NCBI RefSeq assembly: GCF_051414035.1
Contig: NZ_JBLKNW010000001.1
Location: 558,001-622,000, forward strand
Origin: Halosimplex amylolyticum
GTDB taxonomy: Archaea; Halobacteriota; Halobacteria; Halobacteriales; Haloarculaceae
Reading direction: 5' to 3'
Length of the DNA stretch: 64,000 bases
Shown here: in pieces, positions 62,711 through 64,000 of the stretch
Layout: each line of letters starts with the position of its first letter
How positions within the stretch are numbered: the stretch's first letter is position 1
Translations under genes and position numbers: made by a program
The notes under the pieces: model-generated
The model's database searches: none
Seen by the model: the letters and a program-made list of their open reading frames with translations, nothing else
Told to the model about the DNA's origin: nothing

Positions 62711-64000
62711 CTACTCGTCGGTCGCGGCGGCCGTCGAGTTCGTGGCCGAGTTACTGCCGCTGTCTTCGCTTCCGGAACCGTCACTGGCGCCGCCGGAACG
62801 CTCGTCGTCACCGCTGCCCCCGGGGACGCCGACGCCGCCCTCGTCGGTTTCGCCGTTGGTCTCGTTCGTCGACTCGACGACTTCGACGGGGACGGTGATC
62901 GGGTCGGGGAGGGCGTAGGGGACGCCGTCCTCGTCGACGACCCAGTCGACGCGGAGCGTGATCGTGTTGTTGCCGGGCTCGATCGGGTCGTTGCTGAAGG
63001 TGTCCGTCTCGACGCCGAGCGTGCCGATGGCGACGGTCCCGTTTCCGGTGGCGCCGTCGAACGCGGTGGCCGACGCTTCTGCGCTGTGAGAGCTACCGCC
63101 GGCGCTCGCGGAGAGCCGCGAAGCGTTGATATTCAGGTCGAGGTCGGGCCAGACGGCCGGGGACCCGGTCCGGTTCGCGGAGATCGAAAGCGCCGAGATC
63201 CCGTTGTCGACCCCGCTGAGCGTGAGGTTCGTCTTCGCCGTGCCGTCGACCGGGACGGTGAGTGACGTCTCGTTCAGGGAGAGCCCGACCGTGCGGTTGG
63301 ACTCCTGCGCGACGACGAGTCGCCCGGTGGCCGACGCACCGGCCTCTCGCGTGTCGACGGCACTGACGCCGACCTCGTAGAGGCCAGCGTCGAACGCGGC
63401 CGCGGAGACGTTCATCCGGACGTCCCCGCTGACTTCGAGGCGGGCGACGGGCCGGCCGCCGTCGCGCTCGACGCCGGTGAAGGCGCCGACCGCGCCGAAG
63501 GCGTCACGCAGTTCGTCGGCCGAGACGGACTCGCCGTTGGCGTCTTCGACTGCGACGTGGACGACGTAGTCCGTGCGTTCGGAGTCCAGCGAGAGCGAAA
63601 CGCGGTTCTCGCCGGCGGCCGCGTCGACGAACGTGCGGTTGGTCTCGAGGCGGAAGAAGTTCTGACTGGCGAGGGAGAACGCGGCCTCGGCGTCCGTGCC
63701 GGTGCCGACGACGCGTCCGTCGTCGAGGACGAGCGACTCGCCGTCGTCGTTCCGGAGCACGTACTCGCCGTCGGGGAGCGTCGCCGACTCCAGGACGGCC
63801 TCGCCGTCGTCGAAGGAGACGCGGCGGACGACGTGGGGATCGAAGAAGTCGGTCCGACCGGGGAGCCGGACGAGTTCGTACGTCGCTCCGTTCGCTCCGC
63901 GGTCCGCGAACCGGACGTTCTGCCCGCGGTAGAACGTCTCGTTGGAGGAGACGTCGACGTCGGCGCTGAGACCGCTGTGGTCGACGTGACCGATGTTGGG
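62711..64000 (-). CDS. BGTF-type surface glycoprotein (5'-truncated at window end)
   Basis: The reading frame stays open through base 64000, so the N-terminus is outside the window; about 429 residues are visible. The haloarchaeal surface-glycoprotein signature is seen in NETFYRGQNVRFADRG and in VLRNDDGESLVLDD. A series of Ig-like strands follows, and the C-terminal region is a Gly/Ser/Asp/Glu-rich stalk (GGSGDDERSGGASDGSGSE) with N-x-S/T sites, ending TAAATDE without an anchor helix. An N-terminal secretion or pilin signal is expected upstream. S-layer-associated; function otherwise unknown. Confidence 0.75.
   Translation of the reverse strand, partial: PNIGHVDHSGLSADVDVSSNETFYRGQNVRFADRGANGATYELVRLPGRTDFFDPHVVRRVSFDDGEAVLESATLPDGEYVLRNDDGESLVLDDGRVVGTGTDAEAAFSLASQNFFRLETNRTFVDAAAGENRVSLSLDSERTDYVVHVAVEDANGESVSADELRDAFGAVGAFTGVERDGGRPVARLEVSGDVRMNVSAAAFDAGLYEVGVSAVDTREAGASATGRLVVAQESNRTVGLSLNETSLTVPVDGTAKTNLTLSGVDNGISALSISANRTGSPAVWPDLDLNINASRLSASAGGSSHSAEASATAFDGATGNGTVAIGTLGVETDTFSNDPIEPGNNTITLRVDWVVDEDGVPYALPDPITVPVEVVESTNETNGETDEGGVGVPGGSGDDERSGGASDGSGSEDSGSNSATNSTAAATDE

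Overview
The window comes from a haloarchaeon (class Halobacteria). The DNA is very GC-rich, the predicted proteins are strongly acidic, several secreted proteins carry twin-arginine signals, one carries a PGF-CTERM sorting tail, and the gene set is typical of the group: HMG-CoA synthase, CheF, an endonuclease III with a 4Fe-4S motif, bacterial-type UvrA and MutL, and a geranylgeranyl-reductase-like flavoprotein. Many starts have an archaeal TATA box about 25-30 bases upstream, implying leaderless transcripts, and I used this to choose start codons. I saw no rRNA, tRNA, CRISPR array or intact insertion sequence.

Layout. 1-24 kb is mostly housekeeping: a truncated surface protein, hmgB with a duplicated 3' end, a REC-GAF-PAS histidine kinase, nth, cheF, a YgfZ-like protein, a geranylgeranyl-reductase-family enzyme, a CARDB-like secreted protein, a BNR-repeat protein, an HxlR/DoxX/glutathione-transferase redox cluster, a secreted PL11 rhamnogalacturonan lyase with PKD and ricin domains, a PIN-domain toxin-antitoxin pair and uvrA. 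24-31 kb has an MFS transporter, a PGF-CTERM surface protein, a PfkB sugar kinase with an unusual active-site motif, and mutL. 31-39 kb has an ABC-2 exporter, a second ABC-2 permease, a Tat-exported solute-binding protein, a membrane-anchored subtilase overlapping a membrane-tethered HTH regulator, and a degenerate Nudix protein.

39-61 kb is an arabinan/pentose utilisation island. A secreted GH51 arabinofuranosidase releases arabinose or arabino-oligosaccharides. A five-gene Opp/Dpp-type ABC operon and an orphan binding protein capture oligomers, and a cytoplasmic GH51 enzyme finishes hydrolysis. Pentoses then enter the oxidative, non-phosphorylating pathway known from Haloferax: a Gfo/Idh pentose dehydrogenase (XacA-like), an enolase-superfamily pentonate dehydratase (XacD-like) and an FAH-family 2-keto-3-deoxypentonate dehydratase (XacE-like), under an IclR regulator (XacR-like). 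A lactonase and an alpha-ketoglutarate semialdehyde dehydrogenase are not in the window. Three promoters of this regulon share an inverted repeat, TCCGA-N5-TCGGA (one copy with one mismatch), which I propose as the XacR operator. A second IclR gene and Gfo/Idh enzyme lie beside the secreted GH51 gene. The window ends inside a large BGTF-type surface glycoprotein gene.

A recurring oddity is short tandem repeats in gene-flanking DNA (units of 26, 42, 14 and 22 bp), an in-frame 48-bp repeat inside the histidine kinase, and a 69-bp duplication of the hmgB 3' end.
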